Counted from the first letter of the stretch, positions 44,512 to 55,211 are shown. The stretch is DNA of 64,000 bases from Phycisphaerae bacterium (GCA_029260215.1 JAJDDQ010000051.1:247638-311637), one strand, 5' to 3'. Notes: generated by a model from the letters alone, not told the origin. Numbers and translations are program-made.

Positions 44512-46833
44512 ATGTATCGCCGCTGGTCGTTGGCTGTTGCAATTCTGATGTTCGCCGGTTGCGACATCATCAACCTTACGCTGGACGAATTTCTGGGCCG
44601 GGTTCGCGATGAGACCGGTTCGTCAAAACTTGTCCGTTTTCGGTCCGAGCAGGAGTTGGTGGATTACTTCCGCAGCGAGATCGACATTCGCGGCGACTCG
44701 TTCGGGCGCGGTTCGTTCTTTCTTGAAGATGTGAATTTTGCGGTCGATTTGAGTGCGGCTGACGATGGAGCCGCCGGGGGTGAGGGGCCGACATCGGCTG
44801 CCCCGACTGCGGGCGAGTCCGATCAATCCACCAGCGAATTCTCCGAAACGACCACACAGGAAGTCGGGGTTGACGAAGCCGATGTGGTCAAAACGGACGG
44901 GGACTACCTTTACATCATCGGCGGGCGGAAGCTGCGCGTGGTGGACGTTCAGGTGCCGGGCGCGTTGTCATTGGCCACGGAACGACAGCTTGAGGGCACC
45001 GGCGTCGAGATGTACTTGCCCGAGGGCAGGATTGTGGCCATCAGCACGGACTTCGGTGTCACGTCGATCCCGACAGTACCAGGCCCGGACCTGGCGGTCG
45101 CGGATATCGCTATTGGATTCGCTCCGGTGGGCAGGCCTACCACGATCGTCACGGTGTTTGATGCGTCGCAGCCGACCGCGCCGCGTATGATGTCGCAGAC
45201 CAAGTTCGAGGGGTCGCTCACCTCCAGCCGCATGATCGGCGACGATCTCTATCTCGTTCTCTCCAACTATCAGGGACTGTTCTACAATATTCTGCCCGTG
45301 TTCAGCGCGCCGACGCTTGACGTGGCCACGATCGAAATGGACGACGTCAAGGATTTGCTCCCCGACTTCGAGCAACTCGATGCCGACGGCGAGCGCACAG
45401 CCGGCGAATTGGTCACGTTTGAGAGTCTCCGTCGCCCGGTCGATCCCGACGGGTTTGGCATTGTCTCCATCGTCAGTATGAACACGGACACCGGCGCGTT
45501 CTCGACAGAGGGCATTGTGGCAGAGCCGGGGAATGTTTATTCGTCGCTGGAGGCGTTGTACCTGACCGATACGGATTTCGGTGCGTTCGGAACGCTTCGC
45601 CAGACGACGGACATTTACAAATTCACGTATCGAGACGGGCGAGCGGTCCCGACGGCTTCCGGTTCCGTTCCCGGTCGCATTCTGAATCAGTACTCGATGG
45701 GCGAGTTTGAAGATCATCTGCGCGTCGCGACGACGGTGTCGCCCGAGGGATTCTCCGGTGTGCCGCACAACGATGTCTACGTGTTGCGCGAACGCGGCAG
45801 CGATCTCGTTGTAGTTGGCAGCGTGGAGGGGATCGCGCCGCGCGAGACGATTCGATCCGCACGTTTCATCGGTGATCGTGGTTATGTGGTGACGTTCGAG
45901 CAGATCGACCCGTTGTTTACGCTCGATCTTTCGGATCCGACCGACCCGAGAATCGTCGGCGAGTTGAAGGTGCCAGGATTCTCGACCTTCATCGTGCCGA
46001 TGGGCGACGACCATCTTCTGACGGTGGGCCAATTCATTCCCGACAATCAGGATGGCTTCTTTCGGCCTTGGGGTGTGCAGTTGTCGGTGTTCGACATTTC
46101 GGATTTTGCCAACCCGCGTTTGCAGCACAACGTCGTGATCGGGGAGGAGGACGGTGCGTATTCGGAAGCTCTGTTTAATCCGAAAGCGTTCACCTACTTC
46201 GCTGAGCGTGATCTTGTCGCATTGCCGGTTTCGATCTTCGAGCAGTCCATCTTTGTCGATGGTGATTTCGGTATCGATTTCCCCGAGGACGAGCTTGTTG
46301 ACCCCGATCGCGGTGAAGGTTCGGACGGTTCGTTTGGCGGCGAATCGACCGACGGTGCGGCTCCGATGGAACCGTCGGAGACCGATGACACCGTGTCGAA
46401 CGAGCCTGACGGGGATACTCAGCTTGACGACGGCGTGGATTCGCCCGTCACCATTGACGATGAGGATCTGCCCGTCACCATTGACGATCTGGAGCCGATC
46501 GACGTGGAAGACGAAGAGCCGATCTTCACCGAGCCGTCGCCGTTTCCGCCGTTTGAACAAGGCGGATTCGACGGGTTGTATGTGTTTCGCGTTACGGCTG
46601 AGGACGGTTTCACGGAGCTTAATCGTGTGAGCACTCGTTTCGAGCAGCAGGGCTTTTTCGGTTCCTCGTTTACGCGGGGCGTGTTCATCGGCGAGCGTGT
46701 GCTCGCGACCACGGATGTCGGCGTGCGCAGCGACACGGTGGAAGCCTCCGACGCCCAGCCGGTCGAGTTGTTTCTCGGCTCTGCGTTCGAGGTGTTCGAG
46801 ATCGAACCGCGTCCGACACCCGATGTGCAATAG
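44512..46833 (+). CDS. Beta-propeller lipoprotein
   Basis: The product is 773 aa with GGAGG 8 nt before the ATG. The lipobox is LMFAGC. After a short helical part, QEVGVDEADVVKTDGDYLY opens the secreted beta-propeller domain (PF09826 type), with repeated strands such as LYLVLSN, LRVATTVSPEGF and GYVVTFEQIDP. Residues about 590-670 are a long acidic insertion (PVTIDDEDLPVTIDD) before the last blades. It is probably an outer-surface or periplasmic binding protein with unknown ligand. The REP element 17 bp after the stop may also end transcription. Confidence 0.85.
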   Translation: MYRRWSLAVAILMFAGCDIINLTLDEFLGRVRDETGSSKLVRFRSEQELVDYFRSEIDIRGDSFGRGSFFLEDVNFAVDLSAADDGAAGGEGPTSAAPTAGESDQSTSEFSETTTQEVGVDEADVVKTDGDYLYIIGGRKLRVVDVQVPGALSLATERQLEGTGVEMYLPEGRIVAISTDFGVTSIPTVPGPDLAVADIAIGFAPVGRPTTIVTVFDASQPTAPRMMSQTKFEGSLTSSRMIGDDLYLVLSNYQGLFYNILPVFSAPTLDVATIEMDDVKDLLPDFEQLDADGERTAGELVTFESLRRPVDPDGFGIVSIVSMNTDTGAFSTEGIVAEPGNVYSSLEALYLTDTDFGAFGTLRQTTDIYKFTYRDGRAVPTASGSVPGRILNQYSMGEFEDHLRVATTVSPEGFSGVPHNDVYVLRERGSDLVVVGSVEGIAPRETIRSARFIGDRGYVVTFEQIDPLFTLDLSDPTDPRIVGELKVPGFSTFIVPMGDDHLLTVGQFIPDNQDGFFRPWGVQLSVFDISDFANPRLQHNVVIGEEDGAYSEALFNPKAFTYFAERDLVALPVSIFEQSIFVDGDFGIDFPEDELVDPDRGEGSDGSFGGESTDGAAPMEPSETDDTVSNEPDGDTQLDDGVDSPVTIDDEDLPVTIDDLEPIDVEDEEPIFTEPSPFPPFEQGGFDGLYVFRVTAEDGFTELNRVSTRFEQQGFFGSSFTRGVFIGERVLATTDVGVRSDTVEASDAQPVELFLGSAFEVFEIEPRPTPDVQ

Positions 46834-46849
46834 CGCAATCCTACTCTGA

Positions 46850-46896
46850 AAAAGGGGTCGGGAGTCGTTTCCTTAAAACGACACCCGACCCCTTTT
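46850..46896. repeat. Palindromic element (family AAAAGGGGTCGGGxGTCGTTT), copy 1
   Basis: AAAAGGGGTCGGGAGTCGTTT pairs with AAAACGACACCCGACCCCTT around a short loop. The T-run at its end means it may act as a terminator for the propeller gene. Its twin is at 47646-47690. Confidence 0.85.
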
Positions 46897-46929
46897 GCTT
46901 GGCCGAAGTTTCTTGAAGGAGAACGACCG

Positions 46930-47034
46930 ATGGTAGGTTTCATTCTTTACATCATTACCGTGTTCGTGGTGAATTACATTCGGTTCTGCACGACGGGTCT
47001 CTGTGAATCCGGTCGAATTCCGATCGAGTTTTGA
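46930..47034 (+). CDS. Small 34-aa hydrophobic protein
   Basis: ATG 46930 follows GAAGGAGA by 7 nt. The product starts MVGFILYIITVFVVNYIRF, a single membrane-spanning helix, then CTTGLCESGRIPIEF. The strong ribosome site, the hydrophobicity and the position between genes support a real small membrane protein. GAAGGAGG overlaps its stop, so a further short frame (GTG 47047 or TTG 47045) may follow, but I cannot support that one. Confidence 0.5.
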   Translation: MVGFILYIITVFVVNYIRFCTTGLCESGRIPIEF

Positions 47035-47160
47035 AGGAGGGGCATTGTGTGCTGCAGTCGCGCCAAACGAGATCCAGTGGCACTTGTGTCCGTACCAGAG
47101 CAAATAAGAGGTCGTCCTAGAAAAGACGTCGGGAGTCGAACGGACCTGGTCACACCGTTC

Positions 47161-47607
47161 TTACTTCTCGCTCCTTGGCTCCGCAGATTCTTCCCAACGA
47201 TATCGCCGCCGCCAAGCCGCACGTAGTTGCTCTCTGGAGAATTCGGTGCCGCATTCCGGGCACTGATGGTCGTCCGAAAGACCGCTGAGATCGTATCCGC
47301 AATGCGCACACACGCAGCATCGAAGGGCCTTCACGCGCTTCTCGAAGCGCCGCATCCTCCGGTGGTGGATAATCCCGTTCACAATCAGTGCGCCAGTCGC
47401 CGGAATACTGATAACGGCCATGAATTTCGATGTGAGGACAAGTCGAAGACCAAGGATGTTCACGTTTGGCAGGAAGAACAAGAATGTCATGACGCAATAG
47501 GAAAAGTAAATGGAGGAGCACAGCCATTTAGGCCATGCGGGTCGCCGAATGAATTCCTTCTCGCCGCGAAGCATCGTGCGGGGATACAGTCCCGTGATCA
47601 AAGGCAA
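47161..47607 (-). CDS. Membrane protein with C-terminal zinc ribbon
   Basis: The product is 148 aa. There are two hydrophobic segments (WLCSSIYFSYCVMTFLFFLP and AVISIPATGALIVNGII). A basic link (HHRRMRRFEKRVK) then leads to a zinc ribbon CAHCGYDLSGL...CPECGTEF. This CxxCGYDL/CPECG ribbon after membrane helices is common in planctomycete proteins of unknown function. The gene is bracketed by two copies of the AAGGGGTCGGG palindrome. Confidence 0.75.
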   Translation of the reverse strand: MPLITGLYPRTMLRGEKEFIRRPAWPKWLCSSIYFSYCVMTFLFFLPNVNILGLRLVLTSKFMAVISIPATGALIVNGIIHHRRMRRFEKRVKALRCCVCAHCGYDLSGLSDDHQCPECGTEFSREQLRAAWRRRYRWEESAEPRSEK

Positions 47608-47645
47608 AAGCGTGATCCTTTTATCGGGGCGAATAAGGAGCCAAT

Positions 47646-47690
47646 AAGGGGTCGGGTGTCGTTTCCCTAAAACGACACCCGACCCCTTTT
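47646..47690. repeat. Palindromic element (family AAGGGGTCGGGTGTCGTTT), copy 2
   Basis: AAGGGGTCGGGTGTCGTTT and its perfect complement AAACGACACCCGACCCCTT form a 19-bp stem. It touches the stop codon of the antiporter gene and may end its transcription. Confidence 0.85.
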
Positions 47691-49506
47691 ATAATGCCGG
47701 CTCGCGCACGTAGGCTACGACCGATTCGCCCGGTTCGGGTGTCAGCGATGCGTCTGCGCAGGTCATGATGCGCAGCTGGTTGTCCTTGCCGACGACGAAG
47801 AGCAGCAGGGCGTCTTGGCCATAGCGGGCGAGGAACTCGTCAGGCCCGAACTCGTCGGTGAACTTCGTAACCTTGACGATGAAACCGGCGGTGCATCGCC
47901 ATTCTAAATCCCAGAAACTCACGTTCTCGCCGAACAACCATCGCCCGTGCAGGTAAGGCGCCTGCTCCGTGCCCGATTCGTTCTTCTGCGGTGAGAGTTG
48001 GTAGCAGGCGGCACGGCCCAAGATGCGTTCGAAGCGATGGACGGCCAGCACATTGATTCCATCGTTGGGCGTAACCGCCACCAGCCGACCCACGCCGCCG
48101 AGGTCGAGTTCATCAAGCGTTTGCTCCGCCAATATGCTGCCGTTGTAAGTGGGCAGCCCTTCCATGCGGGCGGCTTGGGTGTGTCTGCGATTCGTGTCGA
48201 CGAGCAAAACGCGCAAATCCAATTCGACCAGCTTGGCTGCGATTTGGCGAGCCCATTTGTGGGCACCGGCGAACAGAACACCCTGCGGTGAGGCCTCCGC
48301 CACACCCAGACGACGCGCGAGAAACGGTGCGGTCAGACCGTAGACCGCGACGGTGGCGATGATGGTGATGAATGTTATCGGCACCAACTGGTCAGCCGCT
48401 TCGAACTCTGGGCGAGGTGTTTCGGCCTGTAGGTGCTCCAGCTTCAGTGCGAAGATGGACGCCACCGCGGCTGCGACGATCCCGCGCGGAGCCATCCAGG
48501 ACAGGAACAGTTTCTGCTTGAAATTCAGCGATGATCCCGCCGTCGAGAGGAAGACGCTTAGGGGCCTGGCGACGAAAATCAGGACGGCTACGAACATCAA
48601 CCCCGGTACGAGGACCGCGCGCAGCGCATCGATATCGATACGCGCCGCCAGCACCACGAACAACGCAGACAGCAGGAGTACTTGCAGATTTTCCTTGAAC
48701 TCGACGATGTGTTCGATCGGGGCACGCTTCTGATTGGCCATCGCGAAGCCCATCACCGTGACCGCCAGCAAACCGGCTTCGTGTTGTATCGCGTTCGCGC
48801 CCGCAAACGATCCGACGACCAGCATGAGCGAGAGCGCGTTTTGCAGACGATCGGCGATCCAGTAGCGTTCGAGTACCAGAGTCAGCACAATCGCACCCAC
48901 CAGCCCCAGTCCGCCGCCGACGACAATCGTCTTGCCGACGGCCCACACGATGTGTGCCGAGGCGTGCGACGGGTCCGCCCCGACCGATGTAATCTCGAAG
49001 ACTAGCACGGTGAGCAGCGCGCCGATTGGATCGATGACGATCCCCTCCCAGCGCAGCATCGGGCCGACCAGCCCGGACGGGCGGATGAGTCTCAGAAGCG
49101 GGCCGATCACGGTAGGCCCGGTGACGATCAGGACAGCCCCCAAAAGGGCGGAAAGCGATGCGCTCAGCCCGAGAATCCAGTAGGCAGCCAGAGTGCTGAT
49201 AAGCCACGTCGCAACGGCACCGAGCGTGACCAGATTTCGCACGACGGAACCGACTTTCGGCAACTCTGACATCTTCAGGGTAAGACCACCCTCGAAGAGA
49301 ATCAGTGCAACCGAAATGGAAACGAGCGGCAGGAGCAGGTCGCCGAAAACATCGTCCGGCGACAGCCAGCCCGCGATCGGGCCGGCTACTATGCCGAAGG
49401 ACAACAGCAGCAGGATGGACGGCAACCCCACACGCCACGCGATCCACTGAGCGGTCACGCCCAGCACGAGAATCAACGTCAGCGCAGGCAGGATGTGTTC
49501 AGCCAT
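47689..49506 (-). CDS. Cation/proton antiporter with RCK/TrkA-N-like cytosolic domain
   Basis: The product is 605 aa. About 12 membrane segments (ALTLILVLGVTAQWIAWRVG onward) carry NhaP/CPA1-type motifs: LFEGGLTL, GAVLIVTGPTVIGPLL and MAPRGIVAAAVASIF. From about residue 410 a Rossmann-like domain follows (VLFAGAHKWARQIAAKLVEL, VLLVDTNRRHT), typical of TrkA-N nucleotide-binding modules. A TrkA-C-like end follows. It exchanges Na+ or K+ for H+ at the cytoplasmic membrane. The desaturase gene ends 33 bp upstream on the same strand. Confidence 0.9.
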   Translation of the reverse strand: MAEHILPALTLILVLGVTAQWIAWRVGLPSILLLLSFGIVAGPIAGWLSPDDVFGDLLLPLVSISVALILFEGGLTLKMSELPKVGSVVRNLVTLGAVATWLISTLAAYWILGLSASLSALLGAVLIVTGPTVIGPLLRLIRPSGLVGPMLRWEGIVIDPIGALLTVLVFEITSVGADPSHASAHIVWAVGKTIVVGGGLGLVGAIVLTLVLERYWIADRLQNALSLMLVVGSFAGANAIQHEAGLLAVTVMGFAMANQKRAPIEHIVEFKENLQVLLLSALFVVLAARIDIDALRAVLVPGLMFVAVLIFVARPLSVFLSTAGSSLNFKQKLFLSWMAPRGIVAAAVASIFALKLEHLQAETPRPEFEAADQLVPITFITIIATVAVYGLTAPFLARRLGVAEASPQGVLFAGAHKWARQIAAKLVELDLRVLLVDTNRRHTQAARMEGLPTYNGSILAEQTLDELDLGGVGRLVAVTPNDGINVLAVHRFERILGRAACYQLSPQKNESGTEQAPYLHGRWLFGENVSFWDLEWRCTAGFIVKVTKFTDEFGPDEFLARYGQDALLLFVVGKDNQLRIMTCADASLTPEPGESVVAYVREPAL

Positions 49507-49539
49507 TGTTTCGACGGGCAGCCGCCCGGATCGGCTGCT

Positions 49540-50583
<1,044 letters not shown>

Positions 50584-51132
50584 GGTTGGTGAGAACGGGG
50601 GCGAACGCTCCGCTTGATCCCGTTCGTGTTGTCGTTTCCTTAACCGCGCTGGCTGGGAATTCTAATGCGGCACTACGCGGCGGGCAACAACACATTTGCC
50701 ATTCCGACCCGGTTTTTTTGATCTCCGCAGCTTATTTTCCGACGACCATACACAGGCCGACATCGTCTCAGGCAGACGCCCCACCAAGCTCGTCCAGAGA
50801 CGAATTCGCACGCAAAATACCGTTGGATGGTTCGTCAGAGGGGTTTCCGCCCACGGCGCATCGCGTTGCGGACTTCTGTTCGTGCGGTTTTTCCAAACGG
50901 CTACAACCGCAGGCCACCGAATCGTGTCAAGATTGAGAAATGAACATCAGCGTCCACAGCGAGAAAAATGGCGGCGTGTCGAACGCGCCAGCACAGGTGG
51001 GGGAGTTTCTGCGAGGTACGCGTGACGCTGTGGCGGGCGGCTTTGCGAATACTTATCAGATGTTACCAATTTGGCTACACTACCCCGCGAAGTGTTCCGG
51101 ACCTGGCATGGAGGCGTTGCGTTATTTTCGCG
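50584..51132. other. Intergenic region between desaturase and CBS antiporter
   Basis: About 550 bp, depending on the antiporter start. Short frames here lack family features. No repeat or RNA structure was recognised. Confidence 0.4.
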
Positions 51133-52992
51133 TTGGCAAATACACTCCCGGCGGACCTGGCGGTTCCCGGCCCGGGCTTGCTGTTCGGGTTTTTACTGCT
51201 GGCCAGCATGGTCGGCGGCCTGTGCGCGAAGCGTATCCGTGCCCCGAAGGTTGTGGGATATCTGTTGTCCGGCATCGCGGTCAAGATGCTCCTGGGGTGG
51301 TATCTGGTGGGGCAGGACGCCCAGATCGACGGTGAGCATCTTGCCCACGCACTGGTCAAACCCCTCAGGCCGGTCAACGATCTGGCGCTGGGGTTAATCC
51401 TTTTTTCGTTGGGCAGCGTGTTCGAGATCGCCCACGTGAAATCGGTGGCCGGTCGAATTCTGAAAATCCATCTGGGCGAATCGGGCCTGACCTTTCTTGG
51501 GGTATTTGTCGGCTGCTCGCTTCTCGCCCTGTTGACGATGGGCATTGGCCTTGAGATGAGTTTGACGATGGGTGCGCTGCTGGGGGCGATTGCCGTTGCG
51601 ACCGCTCCGGCGGCGACTCTTTTGGTTTTGCAGGAGTACGACGCCAAAGGCCCCAGCAGCAACACGATCCTCTCGCTCGTCGGGCTGAACAACGTCGTCA
51701 GCATTATCCTGTTTCACGTCATATTTCTCGTGCTCGTGACAGCGGAAGTCATCCATGCCCCGTACATAACAGAGGGTCGCAATCTCTTTCTGGACCTGGC
51801 TTTGACCACGATTGGCAGCGCGGTGCTGGGTATAGCATTGGGGGTCGGGTTCAGCGTGTTGTACGCCAAGTTTCCGTTGACCGAGATGCTGGCGATCTTT
51901 CTTGCGATCCTGATCGGTATGGGAGAAGGTTGCGAGTACCTGGGCCAGCACTATCACCTGTCGTTCAATTTTCTGCTAACGGCGTTGTTCATGGGCGCCG
52001 CATTCTGCAACCTCGCCATCGACCCGGAAAAGCTCTATGCGACAATTCGCACCTTAGGCCTGCCGATCTTTGCCAGCTTTTTCGCAATGGCTGGCTATGA
52101 ATTGCATTTGAGCGAGCTGAGGCACCTTGGCCCGGTCGGCTTTGGCTATGTGCTGTTCAGAAGTGCGGGCAAGTACTGGGGGGCACGCTGGGGGGTTGGG
52201 CCTGTTTCAACCGCACAGCATGTTACGCCCGTTGTCGGGGCAGGCTTGCTGTGTCAAGCGGGTGTCGCGATCGGACTCATCACGTTTTTGAAAACTCAGT
52301 GGCTCACCAATGGAGAAGAGGGTCTGGTTTCGCATCAACTAGCGAATACGATCACAGTTGTTGTGCTCGGAGCCGTGGTCATATTTGAAATCATAGGTCC
52401 GTTGGCCACCAAGTGGGTCGCGGTCAGAGCGGGAGAAGTCACGGTGCTCGCACTGCTGGGTCGGGAGCGGGCGGTGACCGGCCCGAGACCGTCGTCTTCC
52501 AGCCTGATTCTGGGATCACTGCGTCAATTGGTGGGCCTGTCTGTCAACAAAGCCGACGATCGCCCGGCGGATCAGTTACAGGTCAGGCACATCATGCGGA
52601 CCAATGTCAAGCTGCTCCCCGCCTCCGCCACATTTGACGAGGTGCTGCACTTCATGGAGCGAAGCCGGTTCAATTCCTTCCCCGTGGTAAACGAAGACGG
52701 AATGCTCGTCGGCATTGTCAAGCTGGCTGACATACGGGACATCATCTATGACCCGACCACGCTCAGTTTGATTACGGCGACCGACCTCGCGGACCCCGGG
52801 TTGCCTACCGCTTATGTCGATCAGCCGCTCGAAGAGCTTATTGAGATTTTTCGGAGGGTCGATGTCGGAGCTATTCCGGTAGTCGAAGCGGAAGACTCGC
52901 AGACTGTTGTCGGCATTATCGAAGAGCGCGACGTGTTGCGGACACTTCACGTAGCGGCCCATGACAGGTCGGCCAATAACCGTTCGGATTGA
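51133..52992 (+). CDS. Cation/proton antiporter with C-terminal CBS pair
   Basis: About 619 aa from TTG 51133. The frame is open to 50968, and GTG 51022 is another choice, so the N-terminus is uncertain. Around 12 membrane segments follow the Na+/H+ exchanger pattern (GLLFGFLLLASMVGGLCAKR, KVVGYLLSGIAVK, VATAPAATLLVLQEYD). Residues about 490-600 form two CBS domains (RHIMRTNVKLLPASATFDE and PLEELIEIFRRVDVGAIPVV). CBS pairs usually sense adenine nucleotides. This gives the window a second, differently regulated antiporter. Confidence 0.82.
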   Translation: MANTLPADLAVPGPGLLFGFLLLASMVGGLCAKRIRAPKVVGYLLSGIAVKMLLGWYLVGQDAQIDGEHLAHALVKPLRPVNDLALGLILFSLGSVFEIAHVKSVAGRILKIHLGESGLTFLGVFVGCSLLALLTMGIGLEMSLTMGALLGAIAVATAPAATLLVLQEYDAKGPSSNTILSLVGLNNVVSIILFHVIFLVLVTAEVIHAPYITEGRNLFLDLALTTIGSAVLGIALGVGFSVLYAKFPLTEMLAIFLAILIGMGEGCEYLGQHYHLSFNFLLTALFMGAAFCNLAIDPEKLYATIRTLGLPIFASFFAMAGYELHLSELRHLGPVGFGYVLFRSAGKYWGARWGVGPVSTAQHVTPVVGAGLLCQAGVAIGLITFLKTQWLTNGEEGLVSHQLANTITVVVLGAVVIFEIIGPLATKWVAVRAGEVTVLALLGRERAVTGPRPSSSSLILGSLRQLVGLSVNKADDRPADQLQVRHIMRTNVKLLPASATFDEVLHFMERSRFNSFPVVNEDGMLVGIVKLADIRDIIYDPTTLSLITATDLADPGLPTAYVDQPLEELIEIFRRVDVGAIPVVEAEDSQTVVGIIEERDVLRTLHVAAHDRSANNRSD

Positions 52993-53037
52993 CCGATATC
53001 CCGAATTGGTGACGAGCAAGCCGGAGGATTAAGTCAA

Positions 53038-53520
53038 ATGAAATTGACAGAGCAAATCGCAACGCATTTCAGAGTAGTTCATTTTGGAGGGAACTGGACA
53101 TCGTCCAACCTTAAAGACAATCTGGCGGACGTAACCTGGCAGCAGGCTACTACGCAAGTCCAGCCTTTTCACACCATTGCAACCCTAGTCTACCACATGA
53201 ACTATTTCGTTGGCGCAATATTGAAGGTGCTAAAGGGAGGACCACTCGACGCCAAGGACAAATACAGCTTTGATCTCCCGCCAATTCTCTCTCAAGAAGA
53301 CTGGGAAAAACTGTTGGAAAAGACCTGGGCGGATGTCCAAAACGTCGCCTGCCTGATTGAGCAGTTACCGGAGTGTGAGCTGTGGGAAAACATGGCGGAC
53401 GAGAAATACGGGAATTACTACAGGAATATCCACGGTATTATTGAGCACTGCCACTACCATTTGGGGCAGATTGTTTTGATTAAAAAGATGCTCTTGCAGG
53501 CGGACAAGAATGCCTGTTGA
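53038..53520 (+). CDS. DinB-like four-helix protein, low GC
   Basis: The product is 160 aa with GGAGG upstream of ATG 53038. PFHTIATLVYHMNYFVGAIL and IHGIIEHCHYHLGQIVLIKK are the DinB/DfsB helices with the metal-ligand histidines. Members include metal-dependent thiol transferases and proteins of unknown role; the substrate is not evident. Base composition is visibly AT-richer than all neighbours (roughly half GC), which suggests recent transfer. The CBS antiporter gene ends 45 bp upstream. Confidence 0.85.
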   Translation: MKLTEQIATHFRVVHFGGNWTSSNLKDNLADVTWQQATTQVQPFHTIATLVYHMNYFVGAILKVLKGGPLDAKDKYSFDLPPILSQEDWEKLLEKTWADVQNVACLIEQLPECELWENMADEKYGNYYRNIHGIIEHCHYHLGQIVLIKKMLLQADKNAC

Positions 53521-53556
53521 AGGAGTAGGGCTGTGGCACGATTCCACCGTGGGCTG

Positions 53557-54624
53557 TCAGGACAAAGCCTCCGCGATGCGGTCGCGTGTCACGGGTTGGA
53601 TGATTCCTCGTTCGGTGATCAAACCAGTCACCAACTCCGCCGGTGTTACGTCGAATGCCGGGGAGAAGAATCCCACATTTTCAGGAGCCGTGGGTATTCC
53701 GAATCCCACGCGGATTTCGTCGGACGAGCGCTCTTCGATGGGGATTTCCGCACCGCACGACAAAGCCAAATCGAATGTCGTACTCGGCGCTGCCACGTAA
53801 AACGGCACGTTGTGCGCTTTGGCCAACACCGCCACGGAATATGTTCCGACCTTGTTGGCTGCGTCGCCGTTGGCGGCTATGCAATCCGCGCCGGTGATGA
53901 CGAGTTGCACGAGGCTGTCGCGCATGACCAGGGCAGCCATGCTGTCGCAGATGACGGTTATGTCGATCCCCTCACGGCTGAGTTCCCATGCGGTCAATCG
54001 CGAACCTTGCAGAAGCGGGCGGGTTTCGTCCGCGTAGACACGGAATCGCCGGCCTCGCTCGTGCGCGGCGTACATGAGCGCGAGCGCCGTGCCGTATTCC
54101 GACGTCGCCAGCGCCCCGGCGTTGCAATGCGTCAGCACGCCGTCGCCTTCGGTGATTAGTGATTGTCCCGCCTCGCCGATCGCACGACACATGGCTGCAT
54201 CTTCGTCGCGAATCGCGCGGGCCTCTTCCAGGAGCATTGTCTTGATTTCATCAACAGGTCGCTGGGCGAGCGACGTTGCCTTTGCCCGCATACGCCCCAG
54301 CGCCCAGAAAAGGTTCTTAGCCGTCGGCCTCGTTTCGGAGAGATACGTGCATACGCGTTCGACTTCACGCTGAAAGGCTTCGCCTTCGGCTTCTGAATCG
54401 CGTACGCCCAGTACCAGTCCCATCGCAGCCGCGACGCCGATCGCGGGCGCTCCGCGCACCGCCAGCCGACAGATAGCGTCGTGAATGACTTCGACGCTGC
54501 GACATTCGATGAATTTGCATTCGCCTGGAAGCAGTGTCTGGTCGATCAGATCGACATAGCCATCGATACCGCCGACCCAATCGATGGGCCTGAGTACGGC
54601 ACTCGCATCATGCACTTGTGCCAC
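53557..54624 (-). CDS. mtnA: S-methyl-5-thioribose-1-phosphate isomerase
   Basis: The product is 355 aa, the family length. RGAPAIG (57-63), catalytic Cys in THCNAG (C167), catalytic Asp in ITGADCIAANGDAANKVG (D247) and YVAAPSTTFD identify the aldose-ketose isomerase of the methionine salvage pathway. It converts methylthioribose-1-phosphate to methylthioribulose-1-phosphate. It overlaps purE by 17 bp, so the two are co-transcribed. Both enzymes recover or build purine-linked metabolites. Other mtn genes are not in the window. Confidence 0.94.
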   Translation of the reverse strand: MAQVHDASAVLRPIDWVGGIDGYVDLIDQTLLPGECKFIECRSVEVIHDAICRLAVRGAPAIGVAAAMGLVLGVRDSEAEGEAFQREVERVCTYLSETRPTAKNLFWALGRMRAKATSLAQRPVDEIKTMLLEEARAIRDEDAAMCRAIGEAGQSLITEGDGVLTHCNAGALATSEYGTALALMYAAHERGRRFRVYADETRPLLQGSRLTAWELSREGIDITVICDSMAALVMRDSLVQLVITGADCIAANGDAANKVGTYSVAVLAKAHNVPFYVAAPSTTFDLALSCGAEIPIEERSSDEIRVGFGIPTAPENVGFFSPAFDVTPAELVTGLITERGIIQPVTRDRIAEALS

Positions 54625-55123
54625 AGATTTTCTCCATCAAGGCCTTGTTCTTTTTGTCCACTGCGTCCGCCTGTTCCGACTTCATTTGTTCCAGTGTCGC
54701 CCGCAAGGATTCGTCCCGCGTTGCGACGATCTGAGCAGCCAGGATGGCTGCATTCTGCGCACCGGCTGACCCGATCGCGACGCCGGCCACCGGCACACCC
54801 GGCGGCATTTGCACGGTGCTGAGCAATGCATCAATGCCGTTCAACGGGCCAGACGCGATTGGCACGCCGATCACCGGGAGCGTGGTGTGCGCCGCGATAA
54901 CACCCGCCAACGCAGCCGACATGCCCGCAGCCGCGATGATGACTTCGATGCCACCGGGCCGCGCACCTTCGGAAAACTCACGCACGCGCTGCGGCGAGCG
55001 ATGGGCAGACATGATCTCCACAACAGGGGTCAAGCCCAGGTCGCGCAACTTCGCCACGCACGCCTGCATCGTCGGCCAATCACTGTCGCTGCCCATTACA
55101 ACGGCTACGTTCGGGTTTGCCAT
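54608..55123 (-). CDS. purE: N5-carboxyaminoimidazole ribonucleotide mutase
   Basis: The product is 171 aa from ATG 55123 (AGGAAG upstream), the usual PurE length. VVMGSDSDWPTM, the catalytic His in SAHRSPQR (H41), AAAGMSAALAGVIAAHTTLP and GVPVAGVAIGSAGAQNAA are the class I motifs. It moves the carboxyl group from N5 to C4 in purine synthesis and needs PurK, which is not in the window. It is the first gene of a pair with mtnA. Confidence 0.95.
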   Translation of the reverse strand: MANPNVAVVMGSDSDWPTMQACVAKLRDLGLTPVVEIMSAHRSPQRVREFSEGARPGGIEVIIAAAGMSAALAGVIAAHTTLPVIGVPIASGPLNGIDALLSTVQMPPGVPVAGVAIGSAGAQNAAILAAQIVATRDESLRATLEQMKSEQADAVDKKNKALMEKICGTSA

Positions 55124-55211
55124 GCTGCTTCCTGGCCTCAAATGCGGTCCGGGGGCTCAACGATCGAGCCGGGATTCTAGGGGGTAGTCGCGATCGAAGC
55201 CAATCGGCGGT

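Noticed and set aside
44968..46830. 620-codon frame on the minus strand
   Set aside because: Antisense to the beta-propeller lipoprotein; composition (His/Arg-rich) is typical of a shadow frame.
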